Source: Brevibacillus laterosporus LMG 15441 (GTDB taxonomy: Bacteria; Bacillota; Bacilli; Brevibacillales; Brevibacillaceae). Taken from it: DNA of 64,000 nucleotides. Under the pieces are notes generated by a model, which was not told the origin of the DNA, made no database searches, and worked only from the letters and a program-made list of their open reading frames with translations. Within the stretch, counting starts at the first letter, position 1. Each line of letters opens with the position of its first letter. The DNA lies in the NCBI RefSeq assembly GCF_000219535.2, contig NZ_CP007806.1, positions 804,501 to 868,500 on the forward strand. Reading direction: 5' to 3'. Below are positions 26,815 through 35,076 of this stretch, in pieces. The position numbers and the translations under genes are program-made.

Positions 26815-26834
26815 TCAACTTAAACCTTTTTAGG

Positions 26835-26863
26835 AAAAAACGCTATGGATTTAGCGTTTTTTT
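26835..26863 (+). terminator. intrinsic terminator after the signalling-peptide ORF
   Basis: AACGCTA and TAGCGTT arms, A-run before and seven T after. Confidence 0.88.
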
Positions 26864-27078
26864 GTTGTTAATGATTTTACAGCTAGTTTTCAGATATTCT
26901 ACGATAAATAGAGTTTTTAGCTAAAAGAGGATTCTGTATGTCTCTAATACGAGAAGTTTATAGATAGAAAATAATAAATGAGGCAAGAAGGGCGTTTCTT
27001 GAGAGATTATGAAAAATAGTTTCGACATTAAATGTAATATATTGTCGATAATTTTATAGTGTCGCAAATGTAAAAATT

Positions 27079-27108
27079 TTGAAGATTTCTAGCGACGGCT
27101 GATATACT
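27079..27108 (+). promoter_or_regulatory. predicted promoter of the structured segment
   Basis: TTGAAG, 18-base spacer, TATACT. The first hairpin starts about 55 bases downstream. Confidence 0.4.
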
Positions 27109-27114
27109 TATAGT

Positions 27115-27240
27115 AAGCATTTTGAAAGGGGGAATTGTTATAAGAAATTTTATTCTTAAATAGGGACGTTCTTCAAGTAATAGATAAGCCTGAACGTCCC
27201 ATTCAACATGAGTAATAGGCTAATATTACTCATACTAATT
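27115..27240 (+). ncRNA. candidate structured RNA or leader with two perfect hairpins
   Basis: Hairpin 1: GGGACGTTC (27163-27171) pairs with GAACGTCCC (27192-27200) across a 20-base loop. Hairpin 2: ATGAGTAATA (27208-27217) pairs with TATTACTCAT (27224-27233) around GGCTAA. AGCC in loop 1 (27187-27190) is complementary to GGCT in loop 2, so the loops could kiss. Neither stem has a T-tract, so they are not simple terminators. It may be an independent RNA or the leader of the secreted-protein gene at 27375. Not matched to a known class. Confidence 0.4.
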
Positions 27241-27374
27241 TTACCATTTTTGAAGTAGTGGCGAAAGTACAATGTCACAGGAAAAAATACTTAATGCAAT
27301 GGTTCTAAAAGGTTTAGCTTAACTATTAATGGTTATGGGTGAAAGGGATAAAATAAATTTTTGGGAGGATTAAC

Positions 27375-27902
27375 ATGAAAAGGATTATGACAGTCTTAAG
27401 TCTTTCTGCTTTGCTCGTGATCCCTACTACGGGTGGAAATGTTCTAGCATCAGAATCAAATGAACTATCTTTAGAAAGAAATGTGACTGAAAACTATGAA
27501 GTTGATTTCGAAAAATGGCCTACTAGTGATTTATCTAGTGAAATTGAATTGTCAGTAAACGTTTATACAAATAGTTTTAGTAGTCAAGGGTTTGACTTTA
27601 AAAGTCTTGCCACAGGAAAAACAAAACTATCATCCTCTGACAGTGAAGTAAAATCAACGGGGAAAACTAAAGGTAAAACTTTAAGTACAGTTGTTTCAGC
27701 AACAACAGGTTTATTTAAAGATGGTGAAAGCTTAGGGGAAAGTGATAAAGCGATTGCAATAGGTAAGTTGACTGCAACAGCTGAGAAAAGTTATTTCTCA
27801 AATAAGTGGAAAAAGAACAAGTTTGAAGGTGTAACTGTTCACACTGCAACTTATGATGGAGTTTTATACGATGATGCTACCGCAGATAAATTTGTAAAAT
27901 AA
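27375..27902 (+). CDS. small secreted protein of unknown function
   Basis: 175 residues with a clear signal peptide (about 1-25, ending NVLASES). The mature part is rich in Ser, Thr and Lys, with a strand-like central region (SSEIELSVNVYTNSF, GKTKGKTLSTVVSATTGLF) and no cysteine. No family recognised. Start ATG 27375 follows GGGAGG. It is a single gene ended by a perfect terminator. It sits between the peptide-receptor pair and a lipoprotein gene in an AT-rich stretch, so it may be part of the same accessory block. A link to quorum control is only a guess. Confidence 0.75.
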   Translation: MKRIMTVLSLSALLVIPTTGGNVLASESNELSLERNVTENYEVDFEKWPTSDLSSEIELSVNVYTNSFSSQGFDFKSLATGKTKLSSSDSEVKSTGKTKGKTLSTVVSATTGLFKDGESLGESDKAIAIGKLTATAEKSYFSNKWKKNKFEGVTVHTATYDGVLYDDATADKFVK

Positions 27903-27911
27903 ATAGTAGCA

Positions 27912-27940
27912 AAAAAGGTATGATTTTATCATACCTTTTT
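27912..27940 (+). terminator. perfect terminator after the secreted-protein gene
   Basis: 13-bp arms AAAAAGGTATGAT and ATCATACCTTTTT around TTT. Confidence 0.92.
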
Positions 27941-28074
27941 AACATTTAATTGAAAATGAAGTGATAATATAATATTCTAAGCGCTAGAAAGTACCACTAA
28001 TAATGGTTGGTGACGTTTAGAAAAACTTCTATGTAAGTTAAATAACTTTTTGAAATGGGAGGTATTCTGTACGA

Positions 28075-29133
28075 ATGAAAATAAAGAATTATTGGATGCT
28101 CCTATCGTTAGTGTTAATGTTAAATTTGATGCTTACAGCTTGCTCAAATGAAGGGTATTTACATGTTAAATATAAACAAGATGATATTTTGGTTATTCAG
28201 GGTGAAAAATTTTCCAAAAGTGAACATACTTTACTACATAATAGCCCTGTTGAATCCGCTTCTTTTACTACTGCAACGGGGTTTGTTCCAGATGAAAGAT
28301 GGAAAAGTCAAATAAAGGTACAGGATGAAAAATATACGTTTCTTGATATACATTCATCTAATGTAATAACAGGTATATTTATTCTTGATAATAATTCAAA
28401 AAAAGATATTAGATACAGGCTACTTGCTTATCAGGGGAACATAAACATACCAATTAATATTGATGGTTATGATAAAAAAATTGGAATTGAAGTAACGGTA
28501 AAGAGCAATACCACAGTAAAGCTACCTGTATCGATTCCATTTTCAACAACAGGCGATAAGGAACTAACTATTTTTCCAATAACTATTTCTAATCAATTAG
28601 AAAGATATAACGGTGGAAATCTTGGCTTAGTGCGATTTTTTGTCTCAAATGGAATGGATACTCAAATAACGAAAGAGATAATTGCTAAACAAGAATTCTC
28701 GTTACCTGAAAATTATGACACACGAAATATTTCTTTACTCCCTACGTTATCCTGGATGGGGGATAAGTTCGCTGAACCGAAATACATGAATAGGAATAAT
28801 AAGCGATACACTACAAAGAAAGTGAAAGGGTTACAAGTAAAGCCATTACCATATGATACAAAGCTCGATATAATTTGGGCAGACGAATTTGGGAATACTA
28901 GCCTACTTGCAAAAGATGTTCCTGTAACTAAAAATCAAGCTACCTCCATTAATATAGAAGATCAGATATTATCGGACATCTATAAAAACGAACAACGTCA
29001 ATTTTTATTTGTTTTTGCTAACAGGAATGAAGAAATCTTGGCTGATGCGCTTGCCCTTGATCAATTAAAAAAACCTTATATGACTACCTTTCAAGGGATC
29101 ATTGAGATATATCCAATTATAGAGAAAAACTAG
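28075..29133 (+). CDS. lipoprotein of unknown function
   Basis: 352 residues with a lipoprotein leader (lipobox LTAC, Cys23) and a beta-rich mature part. The central region (VITGIFILDNNSKKDIRYRLLAYQGN, VTVKSNTTVKLPVSIPFSTTGDKELTIFPI) reads like an Ig-like or adhesin-type sandwich domain. No enzyme motif seen. Start ATG 28075 lies 12 bases after GGGAGG. Base composition is AT-rich like its upstream neighbours. It would be anchored to the outer face of the cell membrane. No recognised family. Confidence 0.75.
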   Translation: MKIKNYWMLLSLVLMLNLMLTACSNEGYLHVKYKQDDILVIQGEKFSKSEHTLLHNSPVESASFTTATGFVPDERWKSQIKVQDEKYTFLDIHSSNVITGIFILDNNSKKDIRYRLLAYQGNINIPINIDGYDKKIGIEVTVKSNTTVKLPVSIPFSTTGDKELTIFPITISNQLERYNGGNLGLVRFFVSNGMDTQITKEIIAKQEFSLPENYDTRNISLLPTLSWMGDKFAEPKYMNRNNKRYTTKKVKGLQVKPLPYDTKLDIIWADEFGNTSLLAKDVPVTKNQATSINIEDQILSDIYKNEQRQFLFVFANRNEEILADALALDQLKKPYMTTFQGIIEIYPIIEKN

Positions 29134-29509
29134 CCTACTAGGTGGAAAGTCTATAATTTTTCTTCTGAGACGAAAAGGAAATTTTGAAACATCCTTTGAA
29201 ACATCCAATGAAGCTTAATGGAAGTTGTTAGAGGAAAAATGGAGCCTGAGTACAGTTAAAAGAATCATAAAGCAATGTCCCAACAGCGCAATAAGGCAAT
29301 GCTGGGACATGCTTGCAGCTCGGTTTTCTCTACCTTTCATAAGGAAAGATTTTATGGCTTGTTAACAAAAATATGAGTTAGGAATAAAAAAATGCCGGTA
29401 ATCCATACAGGGATACCGGCTGTTGGTTTTATGGACGCCAATTCAGATTAAGCTCAAATAAACTCCTTTATTTCCAAACGTAGTCATATCAGCCAAAGCA
29501 CCCATGTCC
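29134..29509. other. convergent intergenic region between the lipoprotein and chitinase genes
   Basis: No gene seen. Holds a stem ATGTCCC...GGGACAT (about 29275-29310) that may end the lipoprotein transcript, though without a T-run, and the chitinase terminator at 29384-29420. Confidence 0.5.
29384..29420 (-). terminator. intrinsic terminator of the chitinase gene
   Basis: GCCGGTA and TACCGGC arms with an inner TCC/GGA pair. The T-run lies on the - strand side. Confidence 0.85.
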
Positions 29510-32083
29510 TTACTTATCAGTAACCGCATATTTTTTGCCGTCAATTGTAATGGTATAATTTGTAGGACCGCTGATAGGCACGTAATAAACGATGCTCACA
29601 TCTATGCTTTGTCCAGGCGCTACTGATTTCCAAGTAGGAATGGTGACTGCCACACGGTGAAAATTACCCTTTAATCCACCGACGTTTGGCCCCGTATGAC
29701 CAGCAGAGATTAGTTTTACACTATCCCCGCCATAGCTACTAAATTGGGCTGAGGTAGAAGTAGGAACATCGAACTCAATGACGGAGCCGCCTGTGATAGT
29801 TAGATTACTGTTATTGGTTATTTTTAGCGTAGGATTGATTGGATAGTTTTGATCTCCTAGTTGAAAGCCAGTGACTTCTATTTTTAGGGCTAGTTTATCG
29901 GCTGGTAGCGGGGTTTTACTATTTGAAGCATCATATGGGGTTGCTATTAAAAATTTACTATGCATCAATTTGGTTAAAGTAGAACCCATGTGGTATTCTC
30001 CTTTACCGTCATTGCGATCCTTGTACCAGTCGTAGTCACCTGCCAATTCCCAAATCATAATGCCGCCAATCCCATTTTTTATAACATAATCTGCTTTGGC
30101 GCCGATAGATTGTTCATCCTCAGTAGATAGAAAAACTTTCTTCTCAGCATTCCAAAGCCATGGGGCAACAAGAGTAGAATCATAGTTACGCTTATAGGTA
30201 CCAGTCAACACTGGATTTACAATCCCATGATCCTTCAAATAGGAGCCAGCAATGCCCTTTTCGAGATTTTTGGCATGCCACATTGGATTTGAGCCTGCCC
30301 CTTCCTCTTTGCCATTCTCATCTTTATCATGCCAGATGTTATCAATACCTGTGGCGCCATCCCCGCAAGCGGTTAGTCCAGTTGGGCAATTTTTACCCAC
30401 AGCTTTTCCCCATAGCCCATCTGTTCCTCCCACAACATTTTGAAAGCCACGAGTATAATAGGGCACACCGATGTTGATTCGTCCTGCCTGCATCATCCCA
30501 CGCATGTAATGGTAAGCCCAATCTGTATTGAGGTAGCCAATGCCGCCATATTGAGGCGTGTTATAAATGTTGTATTTAATTAACTCTCCATCCTTGCCAT
30601 CATCAAATAATGCAGCATTAGGACCAACGAATTCATTCCAAGCCCCGTGAAGATCATAGGACATCACATTCACATAGTCGAGATACTTCAAAGCTTGGAA
30701 AGACTCCATTCCACGCAACAAATAGGCAGAAGAAGGTGAGGCTATGGTTAGCATGTAATATTTACCGTCCTCAGCAGATGCTTGATCCAGCTTGACTCGC
30801 AAGGTTTTTAACAAGGCGTTATAGCCTGTCATTAGTCCTTTTAAGCGAGGAGTGGAAAATTGCCAATCTAATGGATTGCCGGCTTGATTCATTGTAGTTG
30901 GGTATTCGTAGTCGATGTCGATTCCTTCAAAATTATATTTGCGTAAAAAATCAACAGCAGAGGTAGCGAATGTGTCAATTGCAGCTTGATTGACGGAGCC
31001 ATCTGCATTAGTCGTCATCGTGTAAAAGCCTCCAGAAGCAATTCGCTTGCCATTCTCATCAATATATCCTCCTGATTCAGCCCATCCTCCAACGGAAATA
31101 AGGGTTTTTACACCAGGATTTTTTTTCTTCCACTGTGTTAGCAGATTGAAGTGTCCTTTATATGGCAGGGATGGGTCCATTAGGGCATCGGGATACTCTG
31201 GCCAAGTTAAGCCTAGCGCTGGATTGGCTGGATCAGTGGGGGAACCAACAGATACGCGGTTATTACTGTCAACATGTGCAAAAGCGTAGTTGATATGTGT
31301 TAGGCTTTTCCACGGAATATCGGTGACTAAATATTTGGATTGTCCATTTTTCCCCGTTCTCCAGCTTGTAAAGTAGCCAATTATTCGTCGTTTAGAATCA
31401 TTGGCTAGCTTTTCACGTCCATCCTGATCATATGCTTGGCAATAAGGAATGTTTTTTACGCCAGAATCATATAGACCTGCTGGACGGCAAGGGGTGGCTG
31501 GCTCAGGTGGTAAAGTGTCTGTATCTGTAGTGACTTTTAACGGTTGACTAGCCTCAGACTCCAAGCCTTGATTGTCTTTTGCTTTTACTGTAAATGTGTA
31601 AGTGGTATTGGGAGTCAGATTGGTGATCGTAGCATTGGTTTTTGTAACCGCTTGCAAATTATCGTTATAATAAACCGTATAGCCTATCACTTGCTTATCA
31701 TCGGTAGAAGCAGCCCATGTGAGAGAAACACTTGTGGAGGTTTTTGCTGTTACAGCTAGATTGGTAGGTACCGTAGGAGGAGTATTAGAAGGATCAGGTG
31801 GATTAGTGGGATTAGTAGAGCAAACGCCAAGATCCTGCCACACATCACTGGTACCTAGCTCTTCACCCTGTGTCCACCATTTTGCTGTCCATTCATGACC
31901 CTTGTAGGAAGCTTGTTGTCCACTGGTGTAAATTGTTTTACTATCCCAGACAGCTGAGCAGATCGGCGAAGCAGAGACGCTAGCTGGTAGAATAGCTGGG
32001 AAAATACTTGCAAAAAGAACGAAGGCTAACAACAAGAAATTGAATTTTCTGACTGAATGAGCAGTAGGAATGTGTTGATACAT
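29510..32083 (-). CDS. secreted GH18 chitinase with CBM5/12 and FnIII domains
   Basis: 857 residues. Signal peptide about 1-39; chitin-binding CBM5/12 at about 40-88 (YTSGQQASYKGHEWTAKWWT); proline-rich linker; fibronectin III at about 103-188; GH18 TIM barrel from about 232 to 700 with the substrate motif SVGGW (330-334) and catalytic DxDxE at Asp389, Asp391 and Glu393; and a C-terminal beta-sandwich of about 130 residues as in other bacterial chitinases. The first residue of the usual DxxDxDxE motif is Glu386, not Asp, an uncommon change. It degrades chitin outside the cell. ATG at 32092 directly abuts GGAG, so ATG 32083, 9 bases away, is chosen. A single gene on the - strand. Confidence 0.93.
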   Translation of the reverse strand: MYQHIPTAHSVRKFNFLLLAFVLFASIFPAILPASVSASPICSAVWDSKTIYTSGQQASYKGHEWTAKWWTQGEELGTSDVWQDLGVCSTNPTNPPDPSNTPPTVPTNLAVTAKTSTSVSLTWAASTDDKQVIGYTVYYNDNLQAVTKTNATITNLTPNTTYTFTVKAKDNQGLESEASQPLKVTTDTDTLPPEPATPCRPAGLYDSGVKNIPYCQAYDQDGREKLANDSKRRIIGYFTSWRTGKNGQSKYLVTDIPWKSLTHINYAFAHVDSNNRVSVGSPTDPANPALGLTWPEYPDALMDPSLPYKGHFNLLTQWKKKNPGVKTLISVGGWAESGGYIDENGKRIASGGFYTMTTNADGSVNQAAIDTFATSAVDFLRKYNFEGIDIDYEYPTTMNQAGNPLDWQFSTPRLKGLMTGYNALLKTLRVKLDQASAEDGKYYMLTIASPSSAYLLRGMESFQALKYLDYVNVMSYDLHGAWNEFVGPNAALFDDGKDGELIKYNIYNTPQYGGIGYLNTDWAYHYMRGMMQAGRINIGVPYYTRGFQNVVGGTDGLWGKAVGKNCPTGLTACGDGATGIDNIWHDKDENGKEEGAGSNPMWHAKNLEKGIAGSYLKDHGIVNPVLTGTYKRNYDSTLVAPWLWNAEKKVFLSTEDEQSIGAKADYVIKNGIGGIMIWELAGDYDWYKDRNDGKGEYHMGSTLTKLMHSKFLIATPYDASNSKTPLPADKLALKIEVTGFQLGDQNYPINPTLKITNNSNLTITGGSVIEFDVPTSTSAQFSSYGGDSVKLISAGHTGPNVGGLKGNFHRVAVTIPTWKSVAPGQSIDVSIVYYVPISGPTNYTITIDGKKYAVTDK

Positions 32084-32485
32084 CTTTCTCATCTCCTAAC
32101 TTTCATTTTTTACTTAGGTCAGTTCATATCATTGTTGTTATATTAGATTGGTTCGTTTAAATATACAATAGTCTGAAATAAATGAAAAGTGTAATTTCGT
32201 GAAATGAAACAGTTTGCAAAAAGAAGGGAGGAAAGACCTGGGTATAGTTTCGTGCAATGATTTGTACAATTTCAGTCTAATTCTTGCACAAATGTATAAC
32301 GAACATTTGGACTAAAACTTTCAACAGCTAGGCGATATAATAAAGCCATAAAGCGATTGATATAATTATAAAATATCTATAGAAAGCGCTAACATTAATT
32401 TTGTTAGTTAGGTGCAAAAGTGGTTCCAATAAGGATGAAGCACTAAGAAGCACTGGAACATGGGGAAGGAGGTTAAAGGATCACC
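32084..32485. other. divergent regulatory region between chitinase and ascorbate-type PTS
   Basis: No gene. Contains TATAAT boxes at 32336-32341 and 32361-32366, TTGCACAAA at 32284-32292 (the reverse of a word repeated before the fru operon) and a cre site at 32381-32394. Confidence 0.55.
32381..32394 (+). promoter_or_regulatory. cre site for CcpA catabolite control
   Basis: AGAAAGCGCTAACA matches the cre consensus TGWNANCGNTNWCA at all but the first base. It lies about 90 bp before the PTS IIA start and about 20 bp after a TATAAT box, as for repressive cre sites. Confidence 0.7.
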
Positions 32486-32926
32486 ATGCTACGTGAACTA
32501 TTAACCAGAGACCGCATTCAAGTTATTGAGGAGGTTCCTACTTGGGAGGATGCGATACGTCTAGCTGCTCAACCGTTACTAGATGATGGGAGCATTCAAG
32601 ACTCCTATATTCAGGCTATGATCCATAATGTGAAGGAGCTGGGGCCATATGTAGTGATTGCGCCAGACATTGCTATTCCTCATTCACGTCCTGAGAACGG
32701 CGTCAACAGAGTAGGCATGAGCTTTCTGAAATGTCATAAACCGGTCTCCTTTTCAGAAAAAGCAGAGCATCGGGTAAGATTGCTCTTTGTGCTCGCAGCT
32801 ACGGATAATGACTCCCATTTAGGTGCACTATCTCAATTGACAGAAGTATTATCTGATCCAAATTCTTTACAAATCCTGTTAACAACAGATTCTATTGAAG
32901 AGATTCTTCAGCTTATTCAGGTTTAA
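32486..32926 (+). CDS. PTS EIIA component (mannitol/fructose type, UlaC-like)
   Basis: 146 residues, a single PTS_EIIA_2 domain. The phosphoryl-carrying His66 is in DIAIPHSRPENGV, the usual site. This soluble protein takes phosphate from HPr and passes it to the IIB encoded next. It starts at ATG 32486 after GGAAGGAGG. Gene order IIA-IIB-IIC with small separate proteins is typical of ascorbate-family (Ula) systems. No sugar-lactone or pentose-phosphate genes follow, so the substrate is unknown. Confidence 0.9.
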   Translation: MLRELLTRDRIQVIEEVPTWEDAIRLAAQPLLDDGSIQDSYIQAMIHNVKELGPYVVIAPDIAIPHSRPENGVNRVGMSFLKCHKPVSFSEKAEHRVRLLFVLAATDNDSHLGALSQLTEVLSDPNSLQILLTTDSIEEILQLIQV

Positions 32927-32970
32927 AACAATCAGTAACTATAACAATGACATTTGAGGAGGAATTAAGT

Positions 32971-33237
32971 ATGAAAAAGATTTTAGTTGTATGTGGAAAC
33001 GGTCTAGGAAGTAGCTTCATTGTGGAAATGAACGTGAAAAAAATCTTAGGAGAGCTAGGCCTTGAAGCGGAGGTATCCCATACCGACTTGGCTTCTAGTA
33101 AAACAGAGAGAGCTGATCTGTATCTAGGCTCTAAAGATATCGTGGGTAATCTTGAAGATGGTTCACGTGTTGTTGAAGGCCTAACCAACATTCTGGATCA
33201 GAACGAAATTCGTGAAGTCCTGAAAAAACACTTCTAA
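32971..33237 (+). CDS. PTS EIIB component (ascorbate/lactose-type IIB fold)
   Basis: 88 residues. Phosphocysteine Cys8 in ILVVCGNGLGSS, the P-loop-like signature of UlaB/SgcB proteins. The frame opens at 32947, but ATG 32971 has GAGGAGG 8-10 bases upstream and gives the normal length. Middle gene of the three-gene PTS unit. It receives phosphate from the IIA His and hands it to the incoming substrate in IIC. Confidence 0.9.
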   Translation: MKKILVVCGNGLGSSFIVEMNVKKILGELGLEAEVSHTDLASSKTERADLYLGSKDIVGNLEDGSRVVEGLTNILDQNEIREVLKKHF

Positions 33238-33299
33238 AGCTAGAAGTGTTTGGATTCCTCTTTATGGCACCATGAAAAAGAAAAGTGGAGGGATTGTCC

Positions 33300-34562
33300 A
33301 TGCTAGACTTTTTGATGAATGATATTTTAGGAACACCTGCAATCTTGGTCGGACTCTTCGCTTTATTCGGCTTGTTGCTCCAAAAGAAAAATATAGCTGA
33401 TATCATCGCAGGCACTTTGAAAACCACTATGGGTTTTATTATTCTAGGTGGTGGAGCTAGTATTTTAATTGGCTCTTTGGATGCCTTTAGCAAAATATTC
33501 ACAGAAGCCTTTCATATTAACGGGGTTATTCCCAATAACGAGGCGATTGTAGCCATTGCCCAACAAACATTTGGGAAAGAAACAGCGATGATCATGTTCT
33601 TTGGTATGGTAGCAAATATTTTGTTTGCCCGCTTCACTCCGTTTAAATATATCTTCTTAACGGGGCATCATACGCTGTTCATGGCTTGTCTGTTATCCGC
33701 AGTATTATCCACAGGTGGTTTTACAGGTGTACCATTAGTTATTATTGGATCAGTTTTATTGGGAGCTTTAATGGTTTTATCTCCAGCAATGACGCAACCA
33801 TATACGCGTAAAGTAACTGGTTCGGACGATTTCGCCATGGGTCATTTCGGATCATTTGGATATCTAACAGCGGGCTTTATTGGGGCAAAGTTTGGTAATA
33901 AAGCAAAATCCACCGAGGATATTAAAGTTCCAAAATCTCTTGGCTTCCTGCGTGATACCTCGATTTCTATCTCTTTGACGATGGCGCTCTTGTATTTGAT
34001 TATTGCACCATTTGCTGGACAAAGCTTTATCGAGAGCCAACTATCTAATGGTCAAAACTTCATTGTATATTCCTTTATTCAAGCAATCACTTTTGCAGCC
34101 GGTGTGTATATCGTGCTTGCTGGTGTACGTATGCTGATTGCAGAAATTATTCCTGCTTTTAAAGGGATTGCAGATAAAATTGTACCAAATGCAAAACCAG
34201 CTCTCGATTGCCCAACTATTTTCCCATTTGCACCAAACGCTGTGATTATTGGTTTCCTATCTAGTTTTGTGGCAGGCTTAATCGCCATGTTTATCCTGCC
34301 AGTGATTGGGCTCAAGGTTATTGTACCTGGTGTTGTTGGTCACTTCTTTACAGGTGCTGCGGCCGGTGTTTATGGAAATGCTACAGGTGGACGACGAGGT
34401 GCGATCATCGGTGCTTTTGTAAATGGACTATTGATCTCTCTCTTGCCAGCCCTATTATTACCTGTACTAGGTGGTCTAGGCTTTGAGGGTTCTACATTCG
34501 GCGACGCTGACTTTGGAATTGTAGGGATTATTCTTGGAAAAATGATTACCTTGTTTCAATAG
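33300..34562 (+). CDS. PTS EIIC component, ascorbate (UlaA/SgaT) family
   Basis: 420 residues, strongly hydrophobic with about ten to eleven membrane segments. Start MLDFLMNDILGTPAILVGLFALFGLLLQKKNIADIIAGTLKTTMGFIILGGG and the block HTLFMACLLSAVLSTGGFTG are those of UlaA-type permeases. GTG 33285 lies before the Shine-Dalgarno GGAGGG; ATG 33300 is 7 bases after it. It carries the substrate across the membrane. Homologous systems take up L-ascorbate, but many Firmicute members have no catabolic partners and an unknown substrate, as here. Confidence 0.9.
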   Translation: MLDFLMNDILGTPAILVGLFALFGLLLQKKNIADIIAGTLKTTMGFIILGGGASILIGSLDAFSKIFTEAFHINGVIPNNEAIVAIAQQTFGKETAMIMFFGMVANILFARFTPFKYIFLTGHHTLFMACLLSAVLSTGGFTGVPLVIIGSVLLGALMVLSPAMTQPYTRKVTGSDDFAMGHFGSFGYLTAGFIGAKFGNKAKSTEDIKVPKSLGFLRDTSISISLTMALLYLIIAPFAGQSFIESQLSNGQNFIVYSFIQAITFAAGVYIVLAGVRMLIAEIIPAFKGIADKIVPNAKPALDCPTIFPFAPNAVIIGFLSSFVAGLIAMFILPVIGLKVIVPGVVGHFFTGAAAGVYGNATGGRRGAIIGAFVNGLLISLLPALLLPVLGGLGFEGSTFGDADFGIVGIILGKMITLFQ

Positions 34563-34584
34563 ATAAAATAGTAAACAAATAAGG

Positions 34585-34620
34585 AAGGCTAGTTTCGCTT
34601 TAGGTGAAACTAGCCTTTTT
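34585..34620 (+). terminator. intrinsic terminator after the ascorbate-type PTS
   Basis: AAGGCTAGTTTC and GAAACTAGCCTT arms around a 9-base loop, then a T-run. Confidence 0.9.
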
Positions 34621-34801
34621 CATCGGGGAAAGCCCAAAATCCTACATATAAAATGTATATTGATTAGAGGAAGGTATTTTTTGGATGAAGTTTGCAAAAT
34701 CTGAGTAAAATACGGGCATAAATGAAAGAGTGCAAAGGAAGAGAAATTGCTTTATTCACGGATGACGAAAGCGATTTTTTTGATCAAAAAAACCGAGTTT
34801 C

Positions 34802-34819
34802 TTCCTATTATAATAGGAA
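34802..34819. repeat. 18-bp perfect palindrome in the fru leader
   Basis: TTCCTATTATAATAGGAA reads the same on both strands. It could be an operator; it contains a TATAAT on each strand. Confidence 0.6.
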
Positions 34820-34821
34820 AC

Positions 34822-34912
34822 TGTGCAAAGGCTATAAAATGGACCTGCAAATTGTGCAAAACCATCGTTCTTTTTGCAAATGAAAAATAGAAGTCAGCAC
34901 GGGTTTGTGCAA
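34822..34912 (+). promoter_or_regulatory. three TGTGCAA repeats upstream of the fru promoter
   Basis: Copies start at 34822, 34853 and 34906. Spacings of 31 and 53 are close to three and five helical turns, so the sites face one side of the DNA. Confidence 0.4.
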
Positions 34913-34960
34913 GAAAAAAGTAGCTGTCAAGAAATGGACGAGATTTGTAAGAGCTTACCG

Positions 34961-34989
34961 TTGATTTGTAGAAGGATTATGTATATAAT
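34961..34989 (+). promoter_or_regulatory. sigma-A promoter of fruR-fruK-fruA-ptsH-ptsI
   Basis: TTGATT, 17-base spacer, TATAAT; close to consensus. The repeat array begins directly downstream. Confidence 0.75.
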
Positions 34990-34990
34990 C

Positions 34991-35041
34991 AAAAACAATC
35001 ACAAACAATTAAAAACGATCGAGTATTAATCACAAACGATC
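34991..35041 (+). promoter_or_regulatory. predicted FruR operator array
   Basis: Four ten-base repeats: AAAAACAATC (34991), ACAAACAATT (35001), AAAAACGATC (35011) and ACAAACGATC (35032). The first three are 10 bp apart, the last 21 bp further. They lie just after the -10 box, ideal for repression by the DeoR-type FruR encoded next. Confidence 0.55.
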
Positions 35042-35076
35042 AATTGTGTGATTTTTACTAAAGGAGCGACAATAGA

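Larger units (their letters stand above)
26815..27374. other. 560-bp gene-free region with a promoter and two strong hairpins
   Basis: After the terminator at 26835-26863 the sequence holds an inverted repeat TCGACA-N14-TGTCGA (27021-27046), a promoter-like TTGAAG-18-TATACT (27079-27108), two perfect hairpins (27163-27233) and a possible 16-codon ORF (27272-27322, MSQEKILNAMVLKGLA) without a good ribosome site. No longer gene. Confidence 0.55.
34563..35076. other. regulatory region of the fructose operon (514 bp)
   Basis: Terminator at 34585-34620, an 18-bp perfect palindrome TTCCTATTATAATAGGAA (34802-34819), three TGTGCAA words (34822, 34853, 34906), the fru promoter (34961-34989) and four ACAAACGATC-type repeats (34991-35041). 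No gene seen. Confidence 0.6.

Noticed and set aside
27272-27322. 16-codon ORF MSQEKILNAMVLKGLA after the hairpin segment
   Set aside because: No clear ribosome binding site and too short to judge; mentioned only as part of the region.
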